Below are positions 52,045-63,500 of a stretch of DNA of 64,000 nt, in pieces. Location of the stretch: the NCBI RefSeq assembly GCF_933775445.1, contig NC_065875.1:6957001-7021000 (forward strand). The letters are read 5' to 3'. The stretch is from Argentina anserina. Taxonomy: Eukaryota; Streptophyta; Magnoliopsida; Rosales; Rosaceae. Position numbers and translations under genes: made by a program. The notes beneath the pieces were generated by a model that had not been told where the DNA came from, ran no database searches, and saw only the letters and a list, made by a program, of their open reading frames with translations. Numbering within the stretch: the first letter of the stretch is position 1; each line of letters starts with the position of its first letter.

Positions 52045-53220
52045 AGAGAAAGTTATGGTGACAACAATGCACAAAGGTCAGCTCTGCCGAATTGAGAAAA
52101 TCTAGGAAACCTAAACCAATTTGGTTTCAGCTTTGTGCACTCTGTGACCAGCCTCCCTTGGGTTTTTTCTTCTATATATAGCACCTCATTTCCATAGAAA
52201 ATATGATCAACCTTGCTCACAAGGCTAGCCAAAGTTCTGCCCAAAAGGCAAACACTTTCATTCACCAAGAACCATAAAATCCGAATTCACCACCCTTCAC
52301 CATATTTTATGTCCAAAGCTTGGGAGCCTAGGATACCATACTCTTGAAGATCTCGTGCTACCTTTGTAAGGAACCTTGGGAGGAGAATTATAAAGTGTAA
52401 CTCTATGATTCTCGTGTTTAGTTTTCGGGTTTTTATGTTCTTGTTCTTAGATGATTTCTGTTTAGAATTTTGTTAAAGTTATTTTTATTCTTGTCTATGA
52501 GATATTTATAACTTTCAAATGACATGATGAATTAAGGTTTTCTATTTTTATTCAATGATTTTAGGTTTTATGCCATGAGTTTTTGTTTATTTATTTAAAG
52601 GATTTTCGGTGTGTTTTTACTTATGTGTGTGATTGATACCCGGAAGTTGATGTTGCATGTCTAATAATCCAAAGTTATAAACGATTTTTGATACTTGGGA
52701 GTTGATTGATTGTTTGTTCTTTGTCACCTTCACCGATTAATGCCTAGATTCGGTTAGACTCGTGCCTTTAAATATGTTGATTTCTTTATGTGACTGGGGT
52801 TGCATGATGTGTTAGTATGTTAGATTTCGAATGAGGCTGGGGCTGAGTTCGAATGTGTTAAATTGTCATTGAGTTAGGAACCTTGGGAGGAACTTAACTA
52901 CTTAACCGATTCTAGGATGTATAATGAACCCTACGGCATGAACTTAATTGAGATTATATTTCGTTTCATTTGTTCTTATGTTATTTGTTTGGTGATTGCT
53001 TATGTGTTGGTTGGTTGATCACATGTATATATTAGTTTAGGTTTATTTTCTGTTTGATCCGAAATATATCTCATATCTTTTAAATTTCTTATGAATTCAT
53101 TGTTAAATGTCTGATTCTTTGCCCTGGATGAATCCTCGGTTTGTGAACGATACCCTCTTGCTTTATAGTACTAACGATGCTTACAAGGATAATACTGATG
53201 TCGAGTAATCGAACCGATCA
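50888..53220 (+). mobile_element. 2.3 kb solo LTR inside the TRIM-like 3' LTR
   Basis: The segment begins TGATAGGGGCACAACG and ends AACCGATCA, with TG...CA borders. Flanks TCAAG and CCAAG form a 5-bp duplication with one mismatch, and the uninterrupted sister LTR reads CCCAAGG at the same place. It contains no coding sequence, only transcript-like AT-rich sequence with a TA microsatellite (52007-52040). The length suggests a Ty3/gypsy Tat/Ogre-type LTR; that is inference. Confidence 0.6.
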
Positions 53221-53668
53221 CCAAGACAGGGCGAAACCAGTGCATTGCCCCATTGGATAAGACTAGCTCCATGGGGATGGAGAGCCGCATGGACCAAGTG
53301 TGGCAGCCGAATTGCTAGGTCCGTGACAATATGCTCCTTAAGCATTTGTTCCTGATGCATATGCTAGTATAGATACTGAAGATGAGACAAATTCAGATTT
53401 AGACAGAAAATGTAGAGGCGAGGCCAATGCATTGGACAAAGGAGAAGTGAAAAAACCTATTGACATGGAATTCAATGGACTAGGTCAACCTATTGGCGAA
53501 CATGTAGCTGGATTTGCTTCATTCCTTGGGTTAGCAGCATGAAGCCTAGTACTATTAACCGTTCCATCATGGTTTGGGAAGCATCTGTCAGAAAAATTCA
53601 AAATTCAGATCTGGGAACATGTTAAAGTAAGTTAGTGACAAGTACGTATTGACTTAGTATGTTTTGAT

Positions 53669-55395
53669 TAGGGGTGTTAATCGGTTTGAATGGTTCGGTT
53701 TATAGGTGATACCGAACACCAAACCGTTCTATTTATTCGGTTTGGTTCGGTTTGGTTTTTCACTTTTTTTTCAAAAACCAATTGTGTTCGGTTTGGTTTG
53801 GTTTGGTTTTTCTCTGGTTTATATCGGTTTTTCTTTCGGTTATTTTGTAAAGAAAATCGGAGTTTCTTTACTTGTCTATCTACTTGATTCTTAACGAAAT
53901 AAAAAGAACATGCGGACAGATTTGCAAAATTCTATTTACAAGATATAGTTGCTTCACAAATGCATACAATTGCAAAAAGCCACTAAACAAGTTATACCAC
54001 ATTAGTAGGCATGTTGTCGTTCCAATATCTAAAATTCAAAATATTAAATTTTGACCGTCAGATGTGATCAGCATATTTAAATAAGGATATGGTAAAAAAT
54101 TCATCTAATGTTGATAATATTTGGGTCTCGATCGATGTGGTCAACATTAACTTAATTTCATCTAATTAAGTGAATTTGTTCTTACCCCCTCCTTCTTAAC
54201 TAGTTTTGGTGGATTTTTTCATGCACACACTCTCACATATATGTGATGTAGCAGCTCGTGTAAAATTTTCAAAAATTTTACGTTCCAGGGATAAGGCTAC
54301 CCATAGGTGATAATAAGCGTAAAAAGGGTTGACCGCCTCGATCGGGACACAAACGTTATCGAAAATATGTGATTTTTTTACCATAACCATATTTCACTAT
54401 ACGTAACGCATCATGCGGACAAATTTGCAAAATTCTATTTATAAGATATAGTTGCTTCACAACTGCATACATTTGCAATAAGACCACTAAACAAGTTATA
54501 CCACATTAGTAGACATGTTGTGGTTCTAATATCTAAAATTCAAATTATGACATTTCGACCGTCGGATGTGATCAGCATATATAAATACATATATGGTAAA
54601 AAATTCACCGAATTTTGATAAAGTTTGGGTCTCGATCGATGTGGTCAACATTAACTTAATTTCATCTAATTAAGTGAATTTGTTCTTACCCCCTCCTTCT
54701 TGACTAGTTTTGGTGGATTTTTTCATGCACACACTATCACATATATGTGATGTAGCAGCTCGTGTAAAATTTTCAAAAATTTTACGTTCCAGGGATAAGG
54801 CTACCCATAGGGGATAATAAGCGTAAAAAGGGTTGACCGCCTCGATCGGGACACAAACGTTATCGAAAATATGTGATTTTTTTACTATAACCATATTTCA
54901 CTATACGTAACACATCATGCGGACAAATTTGCAAAATTCTATTTATAAGATATAGTTGCTTCACAACTGCATACATTTGCAAAAAGACCACTAAACAAGT
55001 TATATCACATTAGTAGACATGTTGTGGTTCCAATATCTAAAATTCAAATTATGAAATTTCGACCGTCGGATGTGATCAGCATATATAAATACAGATATGG
55101 TAAAAAATTCACCGAATTTTGATAAAGTTTGGGTCTCGATCGATAACATATTTAATTATGTATATTAAAAATATCTATAAATAATATAATTTCTTTATAA
55201 TATATATATATATATTTGGTTTTTCGGTTCGGTTTCGGTTTTCAAACGTCCCAAACCAAAACCACACCAAATCTTTCGGTTTGGTGCGGTTTTTTTGCGG
55301 TTTGGTGCGGTTTTTTTTTTCTTCGGTTTTTTTCGGTTATGGTTCGGTTATGGTTCGGTTTTTTTTCGGTTTTCGGTTTTCAATTAACACCCCTA
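53669..55395. mobile_element. hAT element with GGTTCGG subterminal repeats
   Basis: The ends are TAGGGGTGTTAAT and, on the right, ATTAACACCCCTA, a perfect 13-bp inverted repeat. Both flanks are GTTTTGAT, an exact 8-bp target duplication. Runs of GGTTTGGTTCGG-type units lie inside both ends. The core is a 503-bp tandem repeat (53909-55145). No transposase is present. It sits in an intron of the CACTA II second ORF. Confidence 0.85.
53909..55145. repeat. Tandem repeat of about 503 bp, 2.45 copies
   Basis: Copies begin at 53909, 54412 and 54916 (CATGCGGACA in each) and agree closely; the third stops at GGTCTCGATCGAT. The mirrored 64-74-aa minus-strand ORFs (MVMVKKSHIFDNV and MVIVKKSHIFDNV) are the same repeat read twice and are not genes. 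Confidence 0.85.
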
Positions 55396-56618
55396 GTTTT
55401 GATTGTTGGTTTTATAACTTTAATTTTTGATGCAGACTTTTTACGTTCTGGACGAATGTCGCAAAAAGAAAATATTTCAGAAATTGGCCAAGCACTGGTG
55501 TGATTATAAGTGCGTGACATTAAAAAACGTAAGGATGCAAGCTCTATCGATAGGCCTCCAGATAGCTTATGGCATGTTAAAACCTGATAATATACATAGT
55601 TTGGATGCTTGGCTGACTTTTGTTAAATCAACAATGACTCCAACGTTTATAGTAAGTTAGATTTTTTTTTACTTGATTGGTTGCTCATTCTTCTTTGGTT
55701 TATCATGTATGCATATACATTTACTTTGACTTGCTTATGTTCATAGACAACGTGTGAAAAGTTCAGACGGATGAGAGAGCAGAAAGCTCTACTTCATAAA
55801 ACAAGTAGGAGAAGCTTGCGCGCGTTGCAGAGGAATTGGTAAGACTGAACAAACTTTGATATATTTTATGAATGAGATTGATAGAAGGGATAAGGGTCAA
55901 ATTCTTTTGTAGAAACAAGTAAAAGCTTCACCAGTAAAAAGGGAAGATGTGTGGCTTCATGCTTATGGACCGAGTGAGAAGGATTTAGCTGAAGGGATTG
56001 AGGAACCAGTAGTAGTGGTGAGAAATGTTTTGAGTTTTCTCTAATTGAGCTAACATGTTTGCTTATATATGAGATGTATATATTTGGACGTTTAAAGTGA
56101 AACTCAGTTAAGCCTCTTTTGTTGGTTTTGGACGTTTTGTGCTCTCATGTTTCTTATTTCAGTTATTTGTTTATGATTTTGTTGCTGGTTAAGATAATAA
56201 ACTTTAGTAACATCAAGGGAAGGAATTTTACGTACTAAAATGTTAGCTTTTACCATGTTCTTTTTCACATTTCAATACCTTTTAAGTTCTTTCAACAACT
56301 TTTACTTACGTGCCATATCTTCTTATTGTCAGATATGGCATGACTTCTTCTGATTGATCAAGGCTTTATACACATTAGCATGATATAAAAACTCAAATAT
56401 TTCTTGTCGTATGCGCTCTTCAGCTTCTTTTCACTCTAATTGGACGGTGCTCTTCCTATTTGGCTGTTTTCTAAGAAAGTATATTGAAAGTTTAATTTTC
56501 AGAAAGTTAACAGACATGTATATTATATGTTATTGAAAGTTGTTTGCTCTAATTTTAAGAAACAAGTAAGAGAAAGGATGGCTGAGCAAGAACCTTCACA
56601 GAGTCAATCTATTGTAGG

Positions 56619-57892
56619 CAAGGACTAAAATATCGACGAGAACGGAAATATCGAGGGTCCAAAAATTGGAAATATCGACGGAAATATCGGGGAAATATCG
56701 ATTTTAAAAAATAATTGAGTAAATTGATGGAAATTTAAATAAAAACATGGAAATTTTGAATGAAATTTTGAGAGATGTTTGTTTGATCAATTATCTTCTA
56801 TATTTCATAAGAAATTATTATATAACTATTAGTCTATAATGAGTTATAGTAATTTAAGGTAAAACAATCGTCGAGAATTATTAAAAATTTATTTTAATTT
56901 TTTTAATGGCTGGGAACCCAAAGGGAGACTAGGCCATCACGCCTTATATACATATGATACATTAAATATGAAATTACATAAGTGATTTAGAACCACATAG
57001 ATGATCTATGAGGTACAAATTATAACTTCATAATATTAATATACTTACCAACAATGAAGAAAAGAGAATATCAACAAAGCTTCACTCACTAATATATTTG
57101 GAATTTGATGCTAATATATTTAGAACTTGAAATAGAATAGAGTTGAGTAGTGATGCAAGTGTGCAACCAAGGACTAACATCCTAATGTATTTATAGTGAT
57201 AAAGTTTTAATTTGAAAAGTAGTTAAAAATTGAATTGTAGGTAAATAATGTGATGAAGTTAGTTGGGATTGGACATATAACCAATTTTATTTGTTTATCA
57301 AATTTATTACACATACAATATATATAATAAAGTGTCAAAATATAACATAAATTGACTTAGTAGAGTTGGCTAAGTGATTCATTTTCTATTGAGGTGAACA
57401 TGGTTCAATTCCCCTCAACAACAAGTTAGGTTTTATTTGAATTTTATTTGTAACATAGAATGAAATATATATTAAAAATAGTCATATAGAACAATAATTA
57501 TGCTTGGTAGAGTTGGCTATACATCTTTGTTTGCAAATGAATGACCACGGTTCGATTCCCCTCAAACTCAAATTGAGTTTTAATTTCTGGTGGCGACACG
57601 TGGCGGAATGAGTGATTATATCGCGGATATATCCAAAATATCGATAATATCGCGATATATCGTGAAAATTTCGAAAATATCGACCGAAATTACCATTGTA
57701 TGTGAAAGACACGTGGCGGAATGAGTGATTATATCGCGGATATATCCAAAATATCGATAATATCCCGATATATCGTGGAAATTTCCAAAATATCGACCGA
57801 AATTACAATGGTATGTGAAAGATATATCCTTATCCAAAAAAATCGAAATTATCGCCGAAATATTGACGATAATTTCGATTTTTTAGTCCTTG
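56619..57892. mobile_element. hAT element rich in AATATCG repeats
   Basis: The ends are CAAGGACTAAAATATCGA and, reverse-complemented from the right, CAAGGACTAAAAAATCGA. Both flanks are ATTGTAGG, an exact 8-bp target duplication. GAAATATCG units fill both subterminal regions. A segment of about 110 bp starting CACGTGGCGGAATG is tandemly duplicated at 57597-57820. The element has no transposase and interrupts an exon of the CACTA II second ORF. Confidence 0.85.
57500..57575 (+). other. tRNA-like segment with pol III box A and B motifs
   Basis: TGGTAGAGTTGGC (box A-like) is followed about 40 bp later by GGTTCGATTCCCC, a perfect box B. A more decayed version lies at about 57357-57425 (TAGAGTTGGCTAAG and GGTTCAATTCCCC). 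I could not fold either into a full cloverleaf, so it is more likely a tRNA-derived SINE head or an old tRNA than a working tRNA gene. Confidence 0.35.
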
Positions 57893-59384
57893 ATTGTAGG
57901 TGATGCTATTTCTAAAGTGTTAGGGCCTGATTGACGAGGGAGAGTACGAGGTCTTGGATTTGGAGCAGTTCTTTCAAAAGTTGAAGGTAACACACACATG
58001 GCTAAGAAAATGATTGTGTTGGAAAGTGCATTAGTCGCTAATTCACAAGAGATACAAGACTTGAAGATGTTGGTAAATAAGCTTCTTTCAGCTTAGTCAC
58101 ACAAACGAGAAAAGAAGAATGTAAGTATTCATGCCTCATATATCATGTATTTTTGTTTTTGTTTTGCATATATAGTAGTGATACTGATATTTTTGTTCTT
58201 TGTAATGATAAGGAAACCAGCAGTGCTCAACATTCTACCCTTGAGATCGGGGAAAACAAGAAAGTAAAGGTTACTACACAAATTAAGAAACGAAAAGAAA
58301 AAGATTGTGGAGTAGGAGGTTCTGCACAAGCAGGAAGAAAACAAAGTAAGCAGAAGACAAAAGCAAGCGTTCGGTCAACTACCAAAGAAAATGAAGGTGA
58401 GACTGCATTGAACATGAACAAATTACAGTCATTAAGTTAGTTGGATAGAGAGGAAAAGATTGTTGTAGCTGCTGCCTTTCACTCAGAGGATCCAAATGAA
58501 AAAGTACATTGTGTTCCACTTGGTCCTGGTTGTTGGAAAGTTTGGGTGCATGAAGTCTATCACGACATACCTTTGTTTCGGTCAAATTCAGAGTTTGATA
58601 TGCTTGCTATTAAGCTACTTTAAGATATGCTCTTTGAGGTAAATTTTTAGATTTTTAGCATTATGGCTTAAAACTGAATGTAATGTAGCTACTGGTACCC
58701 TTGGTCTTTTTCAATTAATTAAAGTTGCATGTTTTGTGGTTATGACTCAAGAAAGAAGGGTAAACTAGCAAGCTTGATCAACTACCAAGAAGGAAGGGGC
58801 ATACGATTCTTGTTTGATGTCTTAGATTTGGATATACTGAACTAGTTGAGCATGTTAGATTTTATTGAAAGTGGCACATGTTTGTGGTTGTATCTATATT
58901 GAGATTTGGATATGTTCAGGGCAAGGTTGTTCATAGACACAGTATATGTGCTAGTTTTTGTTAGTATTTATATATATTTGTTCTTTGTTCTTTGGTCCAT
59001 TGATTATGAGTTAGCATAACATGTTCATCTGCCTATGAGTTCAATTATTTGAGTTTTAAAATCATCATTCAGATTCTAGTTGCTTAGCTAGTGGTACATT
59101 TGCTATGTTCAAATTAATCACTGTATGCAAATTTTCAATGTGATTGTAGGGTCATAATCAGGTGGAGTTTATTTTGCTTCATGAGGAGCAAGTGCTTAGA
59201 GAGCTTCTTGACATGTGTTGGACCAAATATGTAGATATGTATCCTTACATTTAAAAGGATTAGTTCATTGGAGTGAAATATTAACTTCAAGAAAGTTTCC
59301 ATTGTTCTCTTATTTTGTTTGGCTTCCAAGCTATTAAATGGTCATTTTTATTTAAATATGTATTTTTTTATAACCAGAATGACA

Positions 59385-59549
59385 ATTACGATGTGCATTG
59401 TGTGCCGTAAATGAAAAATTGCATGCAGTAATAGAAAATGACATATTACGACGCAGTCTTTAACGACGTGCTTTTGCGCGCCAAAGAACGCCGTAAACCG
59501 AATTCACGGCATGCATTGCACGTTGTAAATGGACATTTTTCCTATAGTG
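59385..59549 (+). repeat. Right terminus and subterminal repeats of CACTA II
   Basis: The terminus TTTTTCCTATAGTG closes the element at 59549. Inside it, motifs built on CGTAAA, ACGACG and TGCATTGCACG repeat at short spacing in both directions, like transposase-binding arrays. The gap 58624-59384 before it shows no gene and is the 3' flank of the second ORF. Confidence 0.7.
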
Positions 59550-60571
59550 GTCGTTGTTAATAATGACTATTTTCTGGGTTTGGTTAAAGGCAGGAGGAAG
59601 ACGCGCGATTTCTCTTATGAAATCGATGGGATTCAAGCAACCGCTCTCGCAACTCTGGTTAGTTTAGGAAAATTAGAAAACCCTAATGCGATCCCAGCTA
59701 GCACCTAAGAGAATAAGTTTGTGATTGACGTGTGAAAGCGTTGGATGAAACCTTAGGATTGTTTGCTTACTGGCTGTTCTTATTCTGATCTCATTGATTG
59801 ATTACTGCTGCGTTTTAGAATCATGTTTGCTTCTGCTAACTCTTTATGGAGCGTTGGAGTATAAGTTCAGGTAAAGTGTAGAAACATTTGTGAAAATTGA
59901 TTTTTCTGTGAAATCTTGAGCTATTGTTGTGCAACTGTGAATTTTGTATGCTTGTTTTAATTGTTTTGTCTGTCATAATCTTCAAAGATATTACAACAAT
60001 GAAATTTACAGGAAAAAGAATTAAATTTTGTCAAGATACAGTAAGCTTGATTTGGGATAAAATTATGCAGAATTTCCTAGATGTCTTGGTTTTCTGCTTG
60101 TGTGAACCAACACATTGCCTTAGCAAAATTGTTTCATGCTTGCAGACGATCAAAAGACAAAGGCTATAAAACTTGTGTTACTGGAGTTTAAAATTTGCAT
60201 GTTTTGTCTTCCATAGAAGTTATATTATGCATTGCTTAAAAACCAGGATAGCTACTTACATAGTTTTCAAACTCATATTCTGTTATATTATAAGTTTTTC
60301 TTCTGCTTCTAGGTGATGACTATTTCTCTTATAAAACTCAGGTTTAAAGATTGTGGTTGGTAGATACAGAAAATTTAGCTTGTGTTTAATCTACTGCTAT
60401 TCAAGTGTAGTTAAACATGTTTACAGTTTTATTTTGGGATATTGTAGTGAGTGATTTTGTTTGACATTGGTTGTTGTGTTTTTGTTTTCTGTGTGGTGTG
60501 ATTGATTTACTAGATAGAATTCACATTTTGGCTTGATCAGGCTCTCCCTTACACATAGTTAATTCTTTGCA
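59550..60571. other. Non-coding stretch before copia III
   Basis: The sequence holds no supported gene. The frame at 59924-60169 has no recognisable domain. A TTTGCAG at 60566-60572 immediately precedes the first copia-like codons, but no exon upstream could be identified. Confidence 0.45.
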
Positions 60572-63500
60572 GGGTTTAACAAATAGAAGGAAGCTAAGGA
60601 GTGATGAAAGTCACATTCGAGTTGGGAATGGCATGAAGACTTATGTCAAGCCCATAGGATGCATTAAGCTAGTTTTAAGTTCATGAAATTTTCTTATTTT
60701 AGACAATGACTTTTATGTACCCTTAATAAAGAGGAATTTAGTTTCTTGGGATTGATTGATTGAGTATGGATATTATTTTATATATAATAAAAGTGGAATT
60801 CAGTTTATTAAAGATTCATTGGTTGTTATTTCAGTTTTGCATTTGAATGGATATTTACATATACAATGTAGTCTTTATTCTCAAACTGTTTATGCAATTG
60901 AGAATACTTCTGCTAATTCAAATGGATCTAATAATAACAATATTTCTGGTGTGAAAAGAACTATGTTGAATGAAAAATCTGCTTATTTATGGCATAGAAG
61001 ACTCGGCCATATTTCCAAAGAAAGATTAAAGACCTTAGTTAAAGAAAAGATGTTGCCTGAACTTGATTTTTCTGACTTGCATGAATGTGTGGAATGATGT
61101 AAGGGTAAAATGATTAACTTAAACAGAAAAGGTGCCTATAGAGCTAAAAATCTTTTAGAATTTCATACATATATTTGTGAACTATTTGAGATTAAGACTA
61201 TCTGTGGAAACATCTATTTCATTACATTTATAGATGATTTTTCACGTTTTTGTCACATTGAGTTCTTATCTGAAAAATCACAGTCTATTGAAGCTTTTAA
61301 GAATTACAAAGTTGAAGTTCAACTTCAACTTGGTATGAAGATAAAGATTGTGAGATCAGATATGAGAGGAGAATTTTATGACAAGTATACTGAGACTGGT
61401 CAGCACAAAGGACCATTTCCCAAGTTTTTACAAGAACATGGTATTAAAGCTTAGTATACCACACCTCACAATCCCCAGCAAAATGGAGTGGCAAAGAGAA
61501 ATAATAGAACTCTTTTAGGCATGGTCAAAAGTATGATGTGTACCTATGGTTTACCATTAAAACTTTGGGGAGAAGCCTTAAGAGCTGCAAATTATATTTG
61601 CAATAAAGCTCCGAGTAAATCAGTAGATAAAACACCTTTTGAATTGTGGCATGGAAGAAAACCAAGCCTGCACCATTTTCATGTTTGGGGTTGTAATGCA
61701 GAAGCTAGACTCTACAATCCCAATTTAGATAAACTTGAGTCCATATCTGTTAGTTGTCATTTTATAGGTTATTGTGAAAAGTCCAAGGGTTATAAACTCT
61801 ACTCAAATAAACATTCTCCCAGAATTTTTGAGACTCATCAAGTTAAATTTTTAGACGAGACTCAATTCAATGCAGACTATGTAGATTTATCTACTAAACT
61901 TACATAGATTAATGAAAGTTATGGAGTCTCACTTGACCTAAACAATCAGACTATTTCACCAAAAATCAATGATTTAACTACAAAAAATCAAAATTTAAGT
62001 GAAACTTGATTTTGGGGGAAGAAACAAATGCTGAAACACAAATTGAGCCATTAAATGATAGTTTTGCAGAAAATATGGAAATTGATCAACCTGCAGATAA
62101 CAATGAACATCTAGAAAATAATGTAGAACCACTAATGCTTGAAGAAGAACCTGAACTAGTGCCAGAACTTAGAAGATCTACAAGAGAGAAAGTTCCAACG
62201 TTTGGAACTAGCAGTGAATATATAGTGTATTCTCAAAAAATTGATGATGCATCTACAGAAGTTGTGATGATTTAGTTGTGATGATTCTGAAAGATGGCTT
62301 GAGGCTATGAATGCAAAAATAGAGTGCATGAAGTCAAATCATGTCTGGATTTAGTTGAGGAAAATAAAAATCAGAAGCCTATAGGCTGTAAGTGTGCAAA
62401 TAAAGATTCTAAGGGAAATAAAGATAGGTTTAAAGCTAGGTTAGTAGCTAAGGGATTCACTAAAAAAGAAGCATTGATTTTACTAAAACATTTTCTCTTG
62501 TGTCAACAAAAGATTCTTTTAGAATCATCATGGCTTTAGTGGCTCATTTTGACCTGGAGCTACATCAGATGGATGTTAAGACATCTTTTCTAAATGGAGA
62601 GCTTGAGGAAAATATTTAGTTGTTTCAGCGAAGGAGAGAATGGTATGTAAACTTAAAAAGTCAATTTATGGTTTAAAACAAGCTTCTAGGCCACTTTATA
62701 GAAAATTTGATGAAGTTATATCTACTTTTGGATTTACAAAGAACATTGTAGATGAATGCATTTATCTTAAGACAGTGGGAAATAATTTTATTTTTCTCAT
62801 TCTATATGTAGATGACATTCTTCTAGCTAGTTAAAATCTCAAGTTGCTCAAAGACACTGAAATCTTTCTATCAAAGAAATTTGACATGAAAGATTTGGGG
62901 GAAGCATCATTGTCTTAGGTATTGAGATTAAAAGGGACAGAAAATGTGGCTTATTGGGATTATCTCAGTTTAGCTACATTACAAAAATTCTCAAATGTTT
63001 TGGAACGGAAACCTGTAGTGGAGGCAATGTTCTAAAAAGCGCCGCCTAGGCGCTCAGAGACCCCTGGCCGCTGCGATTTTGGGCTAAACGGCGGTGTTAG
63101 GCGGCTGGGCGGCTAGGTTTTTTTTTTTAGTTGTGGATTTTGAGTTTGATTCGGATACAAAATAAGTACTTGAATGATATGGAGAAGAAGAATTTGATGA
63201 GCTCTGAGGGATTATGCTTGCAAAAATGCATTCCCGTTGTTTGAATTGTTTTTCTTATTTTCCAAAGGGTTGGTGAATTGTGTTTCTTATTATTGATTTT
63301 CCTAAGTTCATTGTTGTTGAATTGTATTTCTTTTTTCCTAAGAGGCTAAGATCATTAGATCAATATTGTTGAACATTTCTAAATATTAAGGATTAAGGAT
63401 TAAGAACATATGTATTTTCAGTATTATAGACATTATATATATATATATATATATTTTACATTAATTTCATGCGTTATATTTTTATTTTAATTATATTTAT

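Larger units (their letters stand above)
49981..53328 (+). mobile_element. Small non-autonomous LTR element (TRIM-like), split by a solo LTR
   Basis: The LTRs are 49981-50327 and 50639-50887 plus 53226-53328 (about 350 bp each). They begin TGTCACGTCCCG in the right copy, mutated to TAACATGTCCCA in the left, and end GTGACA. A primer-binding site TGGTATCAGAGC (initiator Met tRNA type) lies 2 bp inside the 5' LTR at 50330-50341. A polypurine tract TTGGTGGGGGAGGA (50625-50638) precedes the 3' LTR. The 311-bp interior codes for no gag or pol. Flanks share ATAT. Without the nested solo LTR the element is about 1.0 kb, slightly above classical TRIM size. Confidence 0.75.
49801..58623 (+). pseudogene. 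Transposase_24-type second ORF of CACTA II, split by insertions
   Basis: Exon pieces: from the start MRQESIEPLRISEGGSNS (49801-49980); 53329-53626 with GQPIGEHVAGFASFLGLAA and an exon end IQIWEHVK before GTAAG; 55436-55651 with TFYVLDECRKKKIFQKLAK; about 55747-55838 with KFRRMREQKALLHKTSRRS; 55914-56018 with REDVWLHAYGPSEKDLAEG; 56560-56618, resuming at 57893 with VLGPD...GRVRGLGFGAV; and about 58211-58623 ending in VPLGPGCWKVWVHEVYHDIP. The order matches plant ptta-type CACTA proteins. Stops are few (a TGA after VLGPD, TAG at 58438-58440), so apart from the insertions decay is mild. The first piece has a spacer of 49 codons with a Lys-rich patch. Confidence 0.7.
48896..59549 (+). mobile_element. 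CACTA transposon II, 5' part lost, with nested insertions
   Basis: The end of a TNP2 gene (48896-49372) and a long multi-exon second ORF (49801-58623) lie on the plus strand. The right terminus is clear: 59549 closes on TTTTTCCTATAGTG, whose reverse complement CACTATAGGAAAAATG is a CACTA end. Before it (59385-59530) are subterminal repeats with ACGACG, GCCGTAAA and CACGTTGTAAA motifs. The left terminus and most of TNP2 are missing. Later insertions are the small LTR element (49981-53328, itself split by a solo LTR) and two hAT elements (53669-55395 and 56619-57892). Confidence 0.8.

Noticed and set aside
54196..54894. Two similar 64-74-aa minus-strand ORFs
   Set aside because: They arise from the 503-bp tandem repeat inside a hAT element.
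57500..57575. Working tRNA gene
   Set aside because: Box A and box B are present, but the arms do not pair into a cloverleaf.
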